The position numbers and the translations under genes were made by a program. Source: Ophiobolus disseminans (lineage: Eukaryota; Ascomycota; Dothideomycetes; Pleosporales; Phaeosphaeriaceae). Taken from it: a stretch of DNA of 64,000 nt. Below are positions 1 to 10,765 of this stretch, in pieces. The stretch is from the NCBI GenBank assembly GCA_010093685.1, contig MU006218.1:283766-347765 (forward strand). The letters are read 5' to 3'. The notes beneath the pieces are model-generated. The model ran no database searches. It worked only from the letters and a program-made list of their open reading frames with translations, and was not told where the DNA came from. Position 1 is the stretch's first letter. Every line of letters begins with the position of its first letter.

Positions 1-804
1 GCGACCACATGTCGAGCGAGTAGTCGTACTCCTGGAAGTCGACGAGCAATTCCGGGCCCTTGAAGTAGCGTGAGGCCACGCGAACGTTATACTCGGTACC
101 GGCGTGGTAGAACTCGGCAAGACCCCAATCAATTAACCGCAGCTGTCGCTTGTTAGCACGTCGCTGCATGCGGTCTTTCAGAGGACCCACTTTTCGCTTC
201 TCATGGTCGATCATAACGTTGTGAGGCTTGACGTCGCGGTGCATGATGCCCTTGCTGTGGCAGTAGTCCAGGGCCTTGAGGAGTTCAAATATGTAGTAGC
301 GCACATCGTAGTCCTGGAACTTTGGGTACAGACTCCGGAAGTCGGTGTTGTTGACATACTCGAAGATCAACGACGGTGTTTTGCTCTGTATTGATGCGCG
401 TTAGCATTAGCCGCAAGCACACGACGGCGGGCGAGACGATGTACCCAGTCTCCTATCCAGTCGGAACCATCACTGACCTGGTTGTCGCGCACTACGTCGA
501 GCAGCGAGACGATGTTGGGGCCGCCGGACAGATTTTGCAGGATCTTAATTTCGCGCTTTATCTTCTTCTTCTTGACGGGCTTGAGCACTTTGATGACGCA
601 TTTCTGGTAATTGACGACGTTGATGCCCTCGAAGACTTCCGAGTATTTCCCGCGCCCGATCTTGCGGACGACCTCGTAGTTCTCCAGAACGCCCCAGGAG
701 ATGTTGACCGAGTCGTAGTCCCAGTAGGAGCGGGGCATGTTCGCATTGACATCGGGGTAAACACGTGCCACGCTGGTCGCGCCAGTCGTGTTGTTCAGCG
801 CCAT
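1..804 (-). CDS. cka1: Casein kinase II catalytic subunit alpha (5' part, cut by window start)
   Basis: Catalytic subunit of protein kinase CK2, a constitutively active Ser/Thr kinase of nucleus and cytoplasm. Exon 1 is 478-804 and exon 2 runs from 385 off the window start; the intron 386-477 has a GTCAGT donor. Seen: glycine loop GRGKYSEV (about residue 52), ATP lysine in CVIKVLKP, the CK2-specific basic stretch KPVKKKKIKREIK, and in exon 2 HRDVKPHN and the CK2-typical DWG (not DFG) in LIDWGLAEF. The start is the ATG at 804, giving MALNNTTGATSVARVYPDV, which matches the family N-terminus. The frame stays open upstream to 1200 but contains no ATG. Divergent from rpp1, with a 468-bp shared 5' region. 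The C-terminal part is missing only because the window ends. Confidence 0.95.
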
Positions 805-1272
805 GCTGGGCGAAAGAATGTCCTGGGCAGGCGGCGGCGTGCCAGCGACAGTCGGGGGCGCAGAGGGGCTGGTGGTTGCTGTGGGCGGGTCGAGTGGTGG
901 GGTGGAGGAGCGGAGGTGAGCGGGACGGAGAAGGAGGAAAGCAAGGCCAGCAAGCACGCCGAGGGCAGCTGCCTTATTCCAGGCGACGCGCGTGAAGAGT
1001 CCTCCGCGAACCTTGTGACGACGGGGGCGCAGTGCTGCTAGAGCCGGCTGCGTGTTGCTGGTGGGCGGCGGGGGTGCTTTGCTGCCGAGAGGAAGCTCCG
1101 CGTCGTTGTGCAGGCTGCTTGTGGCTGTACGCACGCTTTTAGCGATGCACGTGACGGCAGTCAAGCCTCCAACGCGCCCGAGGCTTGTGACAGCCCTCAC
1201 TCACCACCAAATTTTGCGTCCCGTCTTCGAAGCTCGCCGATTTGCGCTGCGGATGTTGCGGTCATATCGAAA

Positions 1273-2386
1273 ATGTTTTACGACCTGAACGTACCCTGGA
1301 CGAGTGCGACGAAGGAACTGCAGCGGACGGTTGCGTTTCTCGACGAATGTGAGTGCAAATGCTCGCCCTTGCGTGGGGAACCAGTGACTGACGCGGTGCA
1401 GTAGGATTCGACGTGATTGCCCTCACACACACCTTCTCAGGGAAGCTGCCTGCCGATCTGGTACGTGGGGAAGGAGCCACTCTGAGTTTCAGTCCGCTAT
1501 ATATCTTGCGACATGCGATTCAAGAGCCGCTCCGCTTGCGCCTGCCTTAGGGTCATGGCAATCGCTAACTAGACCTTCACAGACGTCACCCGTCACCGAC
1601 GCCCTTCCATTCCCCAAGCCGCCGCGCCTGCGCATCCTCAAACGATGCAACATCTTCCTCACCGACGCCGCCTCCAACTTCCGCATACCCCAACTGCAGC
1701 AGCTATACGACATTGTCGCTGCACGCCCGAGCGACGAGCGCACACTGCAGCAAGCATGCCAGAGCCTCGACGTCGACATCATCTCAATTGACCTGAGCCG
1801 GAAATTTGAGACCTACTTCAAGTTTCCCATGCTGGGCGCAGCCATAGCGCGGGGCATCAAGATTGAGCTCTGTTACAGCCAGGGCATCCTTTCGAGCGAC
1901 CCCAGTGCGAAGCGCCAGCTAATCACCAATGCGACACAGCTCATCCGCGTCACGCGAGGCCGAGGCCTGATATTCAGCTCAGAAGCGAAGAGCGTCTTGG
2001 GCATACGAGCACCCAGTGACATCATCAACTTGGCTTCAGTATGGGGTCTTGGAACGGAGAAGGGCAAGGACGGTCTCACCAAGGAGCCACGGAGCGTCGT
2101 CGAGTTTGCACGACTGAAGCGACAGAGCTATAAAGGCGTTGTCGATATCGTATATGGCGGCGAAAAACCGATAGCAGTACGAACGTCAGCGGAGTCAAAG
2201 GAGAAGACTCCCAAGGGCAAAGCCAATAAGAACCAGAACGGCAAGCGGCCGGGAGAAAACATCGATGGAGTACCCGCACACGAGTCGACCAAGGAACCAC
2301 CCCTCTCCAAGACCCAACAAAAGAAAAACAAAAAGGCAAAGATGGCCGCCGAGCAGGTAGCTGCCGAGCAGGCAATTGTTTCATAG
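1273..2386 (+). CDS. rpp1: RNase P/MRP protein subunit RPP1 (p30 family)
   Basis: Protein subunit of RNase P and RNase MRP (p30/RPP1 family), acting in the nucleus in tRNA 5' processing and rRNA maturation. Three exons: 1273-1348, 1402-1460, 1583-2386, giving 312 residues in frame. The family start MFYDLNVPW is visible, followed by GFDVIALTHTFSGKLP in exon 2 and the TIM-barrel-like core in exon 3 (ILKRCNIFLTD, IISIDLSRKFETYFKFP, GIKIELCYSQGI). The last 70 residues are low-complexity and Lys-rich (KKNKKAKMAAEQ), as is common in fungal members. Introns are 53 and 122 bp. Intron 2 is longer than most here but keeps a GTACGT donor and CAG acceptor. Upstream is the divergent CK2 alpha gene. Confidence 0.93.
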
Positions 2387-3481
2387 CACATGGTTCATCC
2401 ACTTTGATTTCATGACCGAAGATACCCCATAGACGTACCACAGCCGCACCACATGACTCGTCATTGAGCCAGCAATAAACCGAATACTTCAAAGATTATT
2501 CGTTCCAAATCCGAAACTTGGCAACAGCTAGAGTGCAACTAATATTGAGCGGCGTTGATGTTCTTCAAGTGACTGTTATAAGCACAGTGGTGAGTGTGCG
2601 TATACTTGAGAGCTTCCCAGCGGAACTTTTGATTGCTTCAGATAGCCGTTTGTGGAAAGCCCGTGTCTTGGTCTGGGACCTGAATGGGTAGCTCTGTCTA
2701 AGTCACCCCGTTGTCAATGACTGCTAGCTCGCGGTATGGGTTTAATTGCCTCTTTTATGGAGCTGGGGAAGTAACATGTAAACGATTATGTGGACGAAAA
2801 GTGAGCGAGTTCATTTTTGCTAGTCATGGTTGTAACGGTGCTGATAAGTTCTTATTACACACCGAGCGTCTGTCTATTCATCTGCATGCCATGACTTTTA
2901 CTCTGGGGCTGATTACAAATACCTCAAACCCGCTCTTCTCCTCATCACAATCTCTCACACCTATACTCATACCACCCCGTTCAATACATCAGCAGCCCCA
3001 AGCCCCTTAACCTCCCTTACTAACTCCTGGCTATCCTCAAACTCCACACTTAAATATACCAACGATCCCAGACGCAACAACCCCCACCCCTTGACACATG
3101 GTCTGTTGATGTCGGAGGTAATAGTGGGACACGTTCACCGCGGTTGCGATGTTGGTGATGCTTGGTACGTGGGGACGGTGATGATGAGGGTAGTGTGTTG
3201 AGACATAGAATGTTTTGTAAAGCTGATGAGGCAACGATATGATGTGTAGAGCATCACGTTGTGCAATGAGAGAGCGGTATGTCTTTAGTATTGAGACTCA
3301 TCCGTGAATTTTGGTTTTATCCATGCATTTTGGGCATGGAGGAAGTGTCTGGTTATATTAGTGTCCGGTCTCTGCCGTAACCTTTGCCTGGATAACCTCA
3401 GAAGTTTCTCGCCAGTACCTAGTGTGCAGCTCGTACTTCTGTCTCTTCCCGGGACGGTTTCAATCTCCAATGTGACGCAGC
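2387..3481. other. Intergenic, no gene recognised
   Basis: About 1.1 kb between rpp1 and a broken family copy. Short open frames exist on both strands but none shows a known motif or a plausible spliced continuation. The last part probably holds only 3' sequence of the pseudogene. Confidence 0.6.
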
Positions 3482-4039
3482 TCAAATCTTCCTGACATTG
3501 AAGACGACATTCGTCTTACCACCATTGTTACCCTTGAACATATCTCGGATCTCTTCTTGAAGCGCCTCAACCCTCCACCTTCGACGATTGGAGACCGTTT
3601 GGAAAGGGAGATGACTCCACTACGAGCATTGCTCGAATGCGCACGAATGCGCATGTAAGGTGGTACCGGTAGGAGTCTAGTCTCAGCGTGGATCTACCGA
3701 CAAATTGTGGTGATTCTCATGAACCCTTGAGTTGTCCACAAAGCAGGGAGCCACTTATCGTCCACAATTACCACGGTACGCGTGTATTTGTATGGTGTTA
3801 TCAACATTTGGGCCTGGGTACGTAGACCTCCGAAGACATGATCGTAAATCCGGTTGCGCAACTCGGCCGGAAGACGAAGAAGCGGTGACCCCCGTCGATT
3901 GCGCAAGGACCTATCATAACTATCAGTACCCGCTAAGTCACTTTATGTTTTCTCCGAGCACTCACAAAGCATCTGCCTCCTTGAGGGAGAGGCCGATGGG
4001 CGCCTCGTGCGGCTGCCTGCGCTCGGCTCCCCGCTCCAT
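3482..4039 (-). pseudogene. Broken F-box/2EXR-like family copy
   Basis: A decayed paralog of the gene at 4459-5110. Exon 1 (3966-4039) encodes a leader ending GLSLKEADA, almost the same as GLSIKEADA of the neighbour. A GTGAGT donor and TAG acceptor frame a 55-bp intron (3911-3965), then comes LSLRNRRGSPLLRLPAELRNRIYDHVFGG. The frame stops at TAG 3694-3696 exactly where paralogs have CRQ (here ICR-stop-IHAETRLLP), so CAG has become TAG. The C-terminus survives in another frame as VEALQEEIRDMF...VVFNVRKI-stop, aligning with IEPLKERIKTFF...VVFEAKEI of the neighbour. The part between is shortened. So there is at least one nonsense change and one frameshift/deletion. It could still give a 96-residue protein. 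Confidence 0.8.
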
Positions 4040-4458
4040 GGTGATGAGGCGCTTGTAGAAGGTTGTTTGAGTGAGGTGAGTGGAAATTGTTGAGTGTATA
4101 AAGTTCAAGTGGTCAAAATTGGAGGGCAGGAGCAAACGGTCTCATGCGCGCTAAGGCCCAATTTGGCTTGTGGGTACAGTGTCGGTATTCACCCTCGTAT
4201 TATGAACCAAGATATTATGAGGCAAGACTCCCGAGGTCTTCACGAGATGCTTCTCAACTCGCCTCCACTATCGATTGGCTTTCAAGGTTCCTGTTAGACC
4301 AATCACTTCCAACCTTGGAAGTTGTGCATGTAGATTCCTCGTAGCACCACTTCCCATGGCTTATCAGATTATATGATCCCAAACCTTGGAAACATCGTGC
4401 CATATGCACTGACCTGATTTCCTGCCTAAAATGGTCCCTCTCACCCCTTCGACGCGGT

Positions 4459-5110
4459 TCAGATCTCCTTCGCCTCGAATACCACTTCAGGCTTGCTAGT
4501 ACTCCTTTCGCGAAAGAATGTTTTGATCCTCTCTTTGAGTGGCTCAATCTTGTAACGGTGATAGTCCGGCACACTCAAAATAGCGACATTGACAAGCCGC
4601 AAGTTCCCAAGCTCGAAGATTCCAGACTTGATGAGATTAGGGATCGCATGGGTGTAACTCTCGAGGTTTATGCTCAAGCCCACATGCATGATGGCGTCCT
4701 GCTGATGAGGCATAAGGGCCGATAAAGTATCTTGTGGGCGGATTTGAAGTTTGTAGGCGGAGACGTTAAGCCAGAACAGGTTGTTCTTGAAAGGCAAGAG
4801 CGCGGTTTCGGCATAGATTTGGTGACAGACAGTGGTGGATTTGATGAGCGTGAAGACATCCAACGAAGTCGCCGTGAGTCTGCCCGAAGAACGTCGAGTA
4901 TCCATCGAACTCCAGCACCGATATCGAGGGAAAGCGAACATAAGGTGTCCGAAGGCATGACCGAAGATGGTACTTCGAATTTCGGCTGGAAGTTTGAGAA
5001 GGGGTGACTGTGTCTGATTCCGTACCGCTCTGTTAAGATCATTAGCCTGTCTTATCAAGAAGCTTATAACTGGCTCACATTGCGTCTGCTTCCTTGATTG
5101 AGAGCCCCAT
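4459..5110 (-). CDS. Small F-box/2EXR-like family protein, intact copy
   Basis: 200 residues from two exons: 5079-5110 and 4459-5029, split by a 49-bp intron (GTGAGC donor, AACAG acceptor). Exon 1 encodes MGLSIKEADA and splits the next codon after AT. The core SPLLKLPAEIRSTIFGHAFG is the family's F-box/2EXR-like helix region. A second conserved motif, CHQIYAETALLPFKNNLFWL, lies about 70 residues later. The upstream in-frame extension to 5232 is intron and leader read-through, not coding. Fungal proteins with the (L)LRLPxELRNxIY core are usually annotated as F-box, 2EXR or DUF7730 proteins. Their function is unknown, and a substrate-adaptor role is only inferred. Lies in tandem with the broken copy at 3482-4039. 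Confidence 0.75.
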
Positions 5111-5875
5111 CCTAGGCGTGCTTCGTTGTGTGGTTGTGTCTTAAATGGCCATACTTGATTTGGAGTTCGAGCTACTGGACAGAGGAAAGGAAAGGTGATA
5201 AGTGAGAGAGATGTCGTAAGGAAACTAAACACGATTACGTCATCTATCTGAGGTAGCTTGGTGAGCTCACTGAGAGCAGGAGCAAATGGCCGTGGATTAA
5301 CCCTGGAAGGTGAAACAGCACCGGTATCACTTCTATGATGCTTTGGACACTACGGATAGTCTCTTTGTGCGCCGTCGCACTCAGTTTGACCCATTTCGGG
5401 CTCTACAAGACCATGATACTTTAAGTTTGGTACCAAGCAAGCCATTATATCTCTCCACACACCACACCGACCTGACATGGTTGGAGACTAGCCGTCCTAA
5501 GCTACGTTATCCCATCCGATACCTCACCAAGTACTGCAACGATACTGATGAAAGGCATAAGTGAGATGCGAACTTGATTGTTATTGTGAGCTATCGGAAC
5601 AGGCTATATAGAAGGAACGAGCTGAACAGACGCTAGTCCCAAAGAGGTACACATGTGACTATTACCCTCGAACAGATACTTGTCCCATCTAATGAATTCC
5701 TGTTTATCCTCCCGAGGTCAGAGTCTTTTCCCGGATGTACTGTTGTGTCGAAAGCACTGTGAGGACAGACAAGCTTCCTATTAGACTATCAGTAATGGGA
5801 CACAAATTGTTGCAGCACCTAATGACCTGGAAGCTCTCCGCACGACTATGACGCGCTCATTGACGCTGGAGAGGT
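5111..5875. other. Intergenic, no gene recognised
   Basis: 765 bp. An open frame of 84 codons at 5310-5564 has no recognisable domain and I do not call it. Confidence 0.5.
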
Positions 5876-6850
5876 CTATTTCTCGCTGTTCACCCCATGA
5901 TCATGTCTCTTCAACAGGAAGCCCTTGTCCGGATCGAACCTGACCCTCAGCTTCTTAGACCGACTCGACATCTGTTCAAGAACCTCTCTTACCTGACAAT
6001 TGGTTAGCTTTTTAGTTCTTCGCCCAGATATGGGGAGCTTTTGGGGGTGTCTTACGTCGTCGCGCCGCAAAGCAAGGCCGAGCGTTGTTGGTGATGCGTC
6101 GTAGACGAAGCCGTTCACGTACATCGCGTACGCCCCAGCAATTACTGACAGAGTGCTCACGAAGATTGAGATTCCATAGGCGATGAAAAGGTTGCGAGGT
6201 CTGTAGACGGAGACTGTGATGGACTTGACTGATGTGGCAGTCACGTTCATTATAGTGCTGGAGGTGTCAGTGTATACATCCAGAACATGGTTTCACAGAA
6301 CGCGGAAGACTATACCAGAGCGAAGGGTCCGACAAAGTACTAAGCGAGGCGTTAAGCGCAAGGTTCTCGATGTCCTCCGCAAACGTTGTGTTGCGAATTT
6401 TGGAGAGCGGTGCAGTCTCCTTTCGAACACGGGACATATTTTCAGTAGAGCCTGAAAATCCCTGCGGAGTTTTCAAGTGTTTGAATCGTTTCTTATAATG
6501 CTGCGAGTATCTTCGAGACGCCCTATTAGGGTTGATCTGTTAGGAAAGGTAGAGCTGCCAACACGTATTGAACAGTGTTTTCCTAGAGGCTCAATTGCGA
6601 TTGCGATTACTGGGAGCCAGGAGATTAGCACAATTCGCGATTGGGGTTGAGTAACAGGTTCCACACCCTGAGCCCCACAACTTCGTACGGATGTGGTAGA
6701 CACGAACGCTGCTCCAATACCAGCTCGACGTCTTGCTAAATAGGTCCGAATATCGATCACAGTGTGTCTTTCGTATGTGGTTGGAAATGGATCAACGATG
6801 ATAAGCTCGATGCCTTTGAGATCGCCCAACACATGCCTGAGGCCACACAT
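5876..6850 (-). pseudogene. Decayed DUF3176-type fungal membrane protein gene
   Basis: The 3' end is well preserved. Exons 6316 upward, 6056-6257 and 5876-5992 splice cleanly (introns 6258-6315 and 5993-6055, the latter with branch CTAAC). They encode NTTFAEDIENLALNAS, then SITVSVYRPRNLFIAYGISIF followed by a hydrophobic span, YVNGFVYDASPTTLGLALRRDD and a basic tail. This is the usual C-terminus of large (600-700 residue) fungal DUF3176 multi-pass membrane proteins. Further upstream only a short trace of the family remains (ISWLPVIAIAIEPLGKH, near 6570-6620). The N-terminal membrane segments and most of the extracellular domain are missing, and stops interrupt the frame near 6473. I infer a deletion-bearing relic. 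The substrate of the family is unknown. Confidence 0.6.
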
Positions 6851-7023
6851 TCATAGAGAAAATGGCGAGGGAGAAACGTATAGAAAACACACAATACCTC
6901 TACTAAATTGTTAGTTTGTAAGTTATGTGCTGAAAAAGCTTGCTGCAATGTGACAGTTATGAACGATCGCGGGAGGGGCTTTGTATGAACAGGGAGCTGG
7001 GCTCAAGGTGTGTCCTACCTACA

Positions 7024-7250
7024 AGGCAGAAGATGTTTTAGTTTGAGAACCGGATGATTGATCGAGCCACCAAAAAGGTAGTGTAAAATATCGTCGTAAA
7101 GCCCTTGCGTGCCCAGGTGAGTTGCAGAAGTGGTGACGCCTGTTGGTGACGCCTGCTTGTTGCGCAAAGCACTAGAGAGCTAATTAGCACTATGTTATTC
7201 AACGGAGCTTAAGAAGGTCTTACAAATCGTCTGCTTGCTTTATCTGAGAG
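7024..7250 (-). pseudogene. Relic of a F-box/2EXR-like family copy
   Basis: A short fragment on the minus strand repeats the family layout: a leader reading LSQIKQADD (compare LSIKEADA), a GTAAG donor at 7224, a TAG acceptor, then ALRNKQASP. The frame is then broken by a 13-bp direct duplication (7131-7143 and 7144-7156, TGGTGACGCCTG plus one base). In shifted frames PLLQL and LYDDILHYLFGGSINH can still be read, matching the PLLxLP and IYxYxFGG blocks of the family. Nothing of the second half is detectable. It lies head-to-head with the intact copy at 7454. Confidence 0.6.
7131..7156. repeat. 13-bp direct tandem duplication
   Basis: Two adjacent 13-bp units on the plus strand, differing only in the last base. 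The duplication shifts the reading frame of the family relic on the minus strand. Confidence 0.85.
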
Positions 7251-7453
7251 AGAGGATGTGGTGTGAGGAATATGTTAAGGGAAGGCGCGAATGTCGGGTC
7301 CCACACTAGCCCCAATGTACAACCATGGAACTGGGCGGGGTTCAGCCAACTTGCCGAACGGGAAGTCTTTTATCCCACGGCATCCGCTCATCACTGCCTT
7401 CTCCCAGCTCAACTCTATCCTACCCGCGCAATACCAGCTGAGAAATGCAGATC

Positions 7454-8147
7454 ATGACCGATAGCACGCCAGAGGTCAGAAAAGCTGGACGACTTCGGCG
7501 AGATGAAGCAGATGCAATGTAGGTACACGATATCTTCAGCTGTTCGGACTTCAGCTGACACGCGGAACTACAGAACGACGCGAAATCAGAAGGCGTCGCC
7601 GCTGCTTCGCCTCCCGCCCGAGATCCGGAACACTGTCTACACCTATGCTCTAGGTGGCTACCGTATATCGCTGAACGGTACCAGAAGCAGAAATTCTTGG
7701 ACTAAACACCCCACCGTTACAACTGGCACAGAAGGCCGCTGGCAGACTGTCAGCAGCGTTCTCGGCATAACTTTCGCCTGCCGACAAACTTACTTGGAGT
7801 CTTCGCTAATGTTCTTCGATCTCAACGAATTCGGTGGTAAAGATATTGATCACGCATTCGAAAATTTCTTCGACACGATCACAGAACCTCAACGTGTTGC
7901 CATCAGGCACTGGTGGTTTTGCCAATGCCACGTCGCATGTGTTGAACGCCTGGAAGTACCGCTGGACACCTTGCCTAAACTCCAGAAATTCACACTAAAG
8001 CCTGGATGGGGTTACAGGGATCCTTCTGGATCGTACGAGAAACAAGTCCGTTCCATCGTGAAGAAGCAGGCGGGTGAAGCAATGGAGGTTGTGATCGAGC
8101 CATGGGAGGCGGAAGACAAGAAAGATGATGTCAAACTGAGCTGGTAG
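7454..8147 (+). CDS. Small F-box/2EXR-like family protein, intact copy
   Basis: 212 residues from exons 7454-7518 and 7574-8147, with a 55-bp intron (GTAGGT donor, CTACAG acceptor). Exon 1 ends DEADA and splits the codon after AT, as in the paralogs at 4459 and 20073. Core: RNQKASPLLRLPPEIRNTVYTYALGG. Second motif: CRQTYLESSLMFFDLNEFGG. The C-terminus carries a basic-acidic stretch (VRSIVKKQAGEAMEVVIEPWE). Function unknown; an F-box-like adaptor role is inferred only from the helix core. Divergent from the relic at 7024-7250 and convergent with the MFS gene downstream, 93 bp away. Confidence 0.75.
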
Positions 8148-8240
8148 TGAGTCGTTAATTCCTCGTTTGATTGGAGAGTACTTAACGTGGCAGCTCAAAG
8201 GGTGCCGTCGCAATAGAGTGTTTCTTCTTCTCCAGCTAGA

Positions 8241-9797
8241 TCAAATGCAACGCTGGACACTTCTCTCGCCGTGTTCAATATCCTTGCTTCGTCTCCCTTC
8301 ACTACTTTCGTCGCTTTCGTCATCGCTGAGAAGTCCATTCCAAGCGTCATCGTCCACGCTGTCAGCATCGTTGTCCCGTCCAGTTTTATTGTCGACCTTC
8401 ACATTGACAAATAACACCCAAAGCCCAAGATCGTAGATGATTCTGCAAATGCCTGTTGCCAGAAATGCTACCCAGAATGTGCCATTTCCGGAGAGTAGAC
8501 CAGTGATCGATGGCCCCACGGACATTGAAAGTGTGCGCAACATGCTCGTAATGCCCATGACACCTGTGCGCTCCTCGGGTTTTACGACTGCAGCGATAAA
8601 CGCGGTGCGAGGTGCCTGGTCCATGCTATTGAGTGATGCGCGGAAGAGCATAAGAGCGACAGTCCAGCCCACTGTGGATGGTAGGGGAATGAACGCACTG
8701 GCAATGGAGGAAGGGAGGTGCGTAAACACCATCGTGTTGATCAAACCAATGCGTTTTGCAAGCGGGCCTGCAAACACAGCACTGATGGCGCATAGAAATT
8801 GCGATGCCGAGGTTATGTCGCCGAGTGTGGCCTTCGATAGATGGAACTTTTGGTCGACGTAGTAGTTCATCAGCGAATAGGGAGTCATGCCATCGGCTAG
8901 CGAGTCGATAGAAAGAAGGATCCAAAGTTTGTACATGATGGATCGTGTCGGCTTTGAGATTTGACTGAAATAGCCCTGCTTTGTCTGCGGTTGGTTCTTG
9001 GTTTCCTGCCGTCTGGTGCGACGTTCACTCTCTTCTCCGAAGCCATCAGTGGTGCTGGGAGTCATGGCCTCCAACAACACTTCCTCTTCTTCTCCATCGC
9101 CGCTGCCTCGTCCCCTCTCTTTCATTTCAGCACGCTTCTCGCCGGCAGCTTCACATCTTGTGCTCAGTCCGAGACAGAGAATGCTCCCGATTACCCCAAA
9201 CGCCGCATACGCCCAGAACAATGCATGGAAGGCTTTGGTAGTGTTGCCGCTGCTCTTCTCAAGCGCTTGCACAGTCCTTCCGGCAACTTCCGCACCCACA
9301 GCTCCAGCCATCGTGGTCGCTGTGACATACCATGAGAGAACATCACTTCTTGTCTTCTCGTCTGTCAAACCGCTCAAGATACTCTCTTCCACGGCTCTGA
9401 AAGGTCCACAATCGGCTCCAGTAACACTGATGATCCCGAAGACCGCTGCGATGAGGAGGATCCAAAAACTCTCCGACAAGGCGAAAACGACACCAGAGCC
9501 TGCCATCATGATACTTCCCATAAACAAGATCCGTCTTCTTCCCAGCTTGTCCGCCACAAGCGTGAGCACAAGTGATAGCATCACATCGCCGAGCAGCGTC
9601 AACGTCATGAAAACTCCGATCCGAGAGTCAGGAAACTTCAACGAGGCGAAGAACAATGCTAGGATCAAGCTCGGAATACCGGCAGTAAACATGCGCAGAG
9701 AACGCAGCGTGATGATAATGTACGCATCTCGTCCGACCGAATTCAGCGATGTAATGCCGAGGAAATCTGAGATGCGCGATAAGGCGGTTCGAGGCAT
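8241..9797 (-). CDS. MFS transporter, intronless
   Basis: A 518-residue single-exon major facilitator superfamily protein of the plasma membrane or an internal membrane. Seen: about 12 hydrophobic segments in two halves; the loop 2-3 signature LVADKLGRRRIL (MFS motif A form); a hydrophilic central loop rich in Glu, Lys and Arg (about residues 215-275); and an acidic C-terminal tail with DDDAWNGLLSDDESDESS. The stretch DCGPFRAVEES after the fourth segment is typical of a fungal MFS subgroup whose substrate I cannot name. The start ATG at 9797 precedes a short amphipathic leader. No intron is needed, unlike its neighbours. Confidence 0.85.
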   Translation of the reverse strand: MPRTALSRISDFLGITSLNSVGRDAYIIITLRSLRMFTAGIPSLILALFFASLKFPDSRIGVFMTLTLLGDVMLSLVLTLVADKLGRRRILFMGSIMMAGSGVVFALSESFWILLIAAVFGIISVTGADCGPFRAVEESILSGLTDEKTRSDVLSWYVTATTMAGAVGAEVAGRTVQALEKSSGNTTKAFHALFWAYAAFGVIGSILCLGLSTRCEAAGEKRAEMKERGRGSGDGEEEEVLLEAMTPSTTDGFGEESERRTRRQETKNQPQTKQGYFSQISKPTRSIMYKLWILLSIDSLADGMTPYSLMNYYVDQKFHLSKATLGDITSASQFLCAISAVFAGPLAKRIGLINTMVFTHLPSSIASAFIPLPSTVGWTVALMLFRASLNSMDQAPRTAFIAAVVKPEERTGVMGITSMLRTLSMSVGPSITGLLSGNGTFWVAFLATGICRIIYDLGLWVLFVNVKVDNKTGRDNDADSVDDDAWNGLLSDDESDESSEGRRSKDIEHGERSVQRCI

Positions 9798-10765
9798 GGT
9801 GCCGCAAAGACTTTCGATGCAATCGATGTATATGTTAGGACACCAGCCTTACTCAAAAGGTAGTATCTTAAACAGGTAGATGAAGCAAGAGGTGAGGAAA
9901 GAATGAAGAAAGGCCCCGGGGCCCAGCCTTTGAGGCTCGACATCGCTAGCCGACCTGCATCACTAGCTTAATCCCGCCGGACGTGTCGGGTATAAGTTTT
10001 CCCCATTGCAACGTTGGTGACTCACTCACGTGCGCTTGCAGGGCAATTCATCGTGTGGTTGGAGGATGGTGGCCGCCGTTTCTGCCGATGTTACTGTGGC
10101 AGGCGCTGCCGTTGTTGTTGGTTCGGAGGTTCTTGCGCGGCCGAGATTTGACCCCGCAGTGAATGTTTGACGTCTTACATCATCCATACAAGTGTCGTGT
10201 GCTTCCAGGAACCTTCGACCTTACGCAAGGTGTTATACACAGATCAGCCTCCTCCCTATGCTCAGAGACGAGTTAAGACACTACATATCTTTGCCGTTCT
10301 CAACTTGTATATGCAGTTTTGATAGTAGGTGTAAGGTGAAAATGAAGGGAAGAGCTGCAGGCAACACCATTCAGGCATGCAGTCTTCTCATGACCTCGGA
10401 AATGTCACAACGCTACCCACTTCATAGCAATGGGTCAAAACGAATACGTAGACATATTCCTGCCCAGCAACAGGCTATATAGGCACTCTGCGAGATGCTT
10501 TGCTGCTTCGCTTTCCCGTAACACGACACAAGCGAGAGTTATCGTCGCAGCGGATGAAAGGCGGGTGATAATGGGCAAGAACTCACCTTCACCGTGTGTC
10601 AATCTTAATCTCCGCTTCTTCACCGCAAAAGTCATGTTTTCCGCACAAGTTAGTCATGCAGAAGATTTGATAACTCTCTAGGGCTTGTCGTTGACCTTTC
10701 AATACCGTACGCCTGGATCCTACTTTACGCACCAAATACTGTCACATTGACGGCTCGCTGCGACG
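9798..10765. other. Intergenic, no gene recognised
   Basis: About 970 bp between divergent genes, so it should hold two promoters. No coding potential is supported. Confidence 0.5.

Noticed and set aside
805..1200. CK2 alpha with a 130-residue N-terminal extension containing a membrane segment (AAALGVLAGLAFLLL)
   Set aside because: The extension contains no ATG; the frame opens at a GTG. The ATG at 804 gives the known family N-terminus, so the open stretch is 5' UTR by best judgement.
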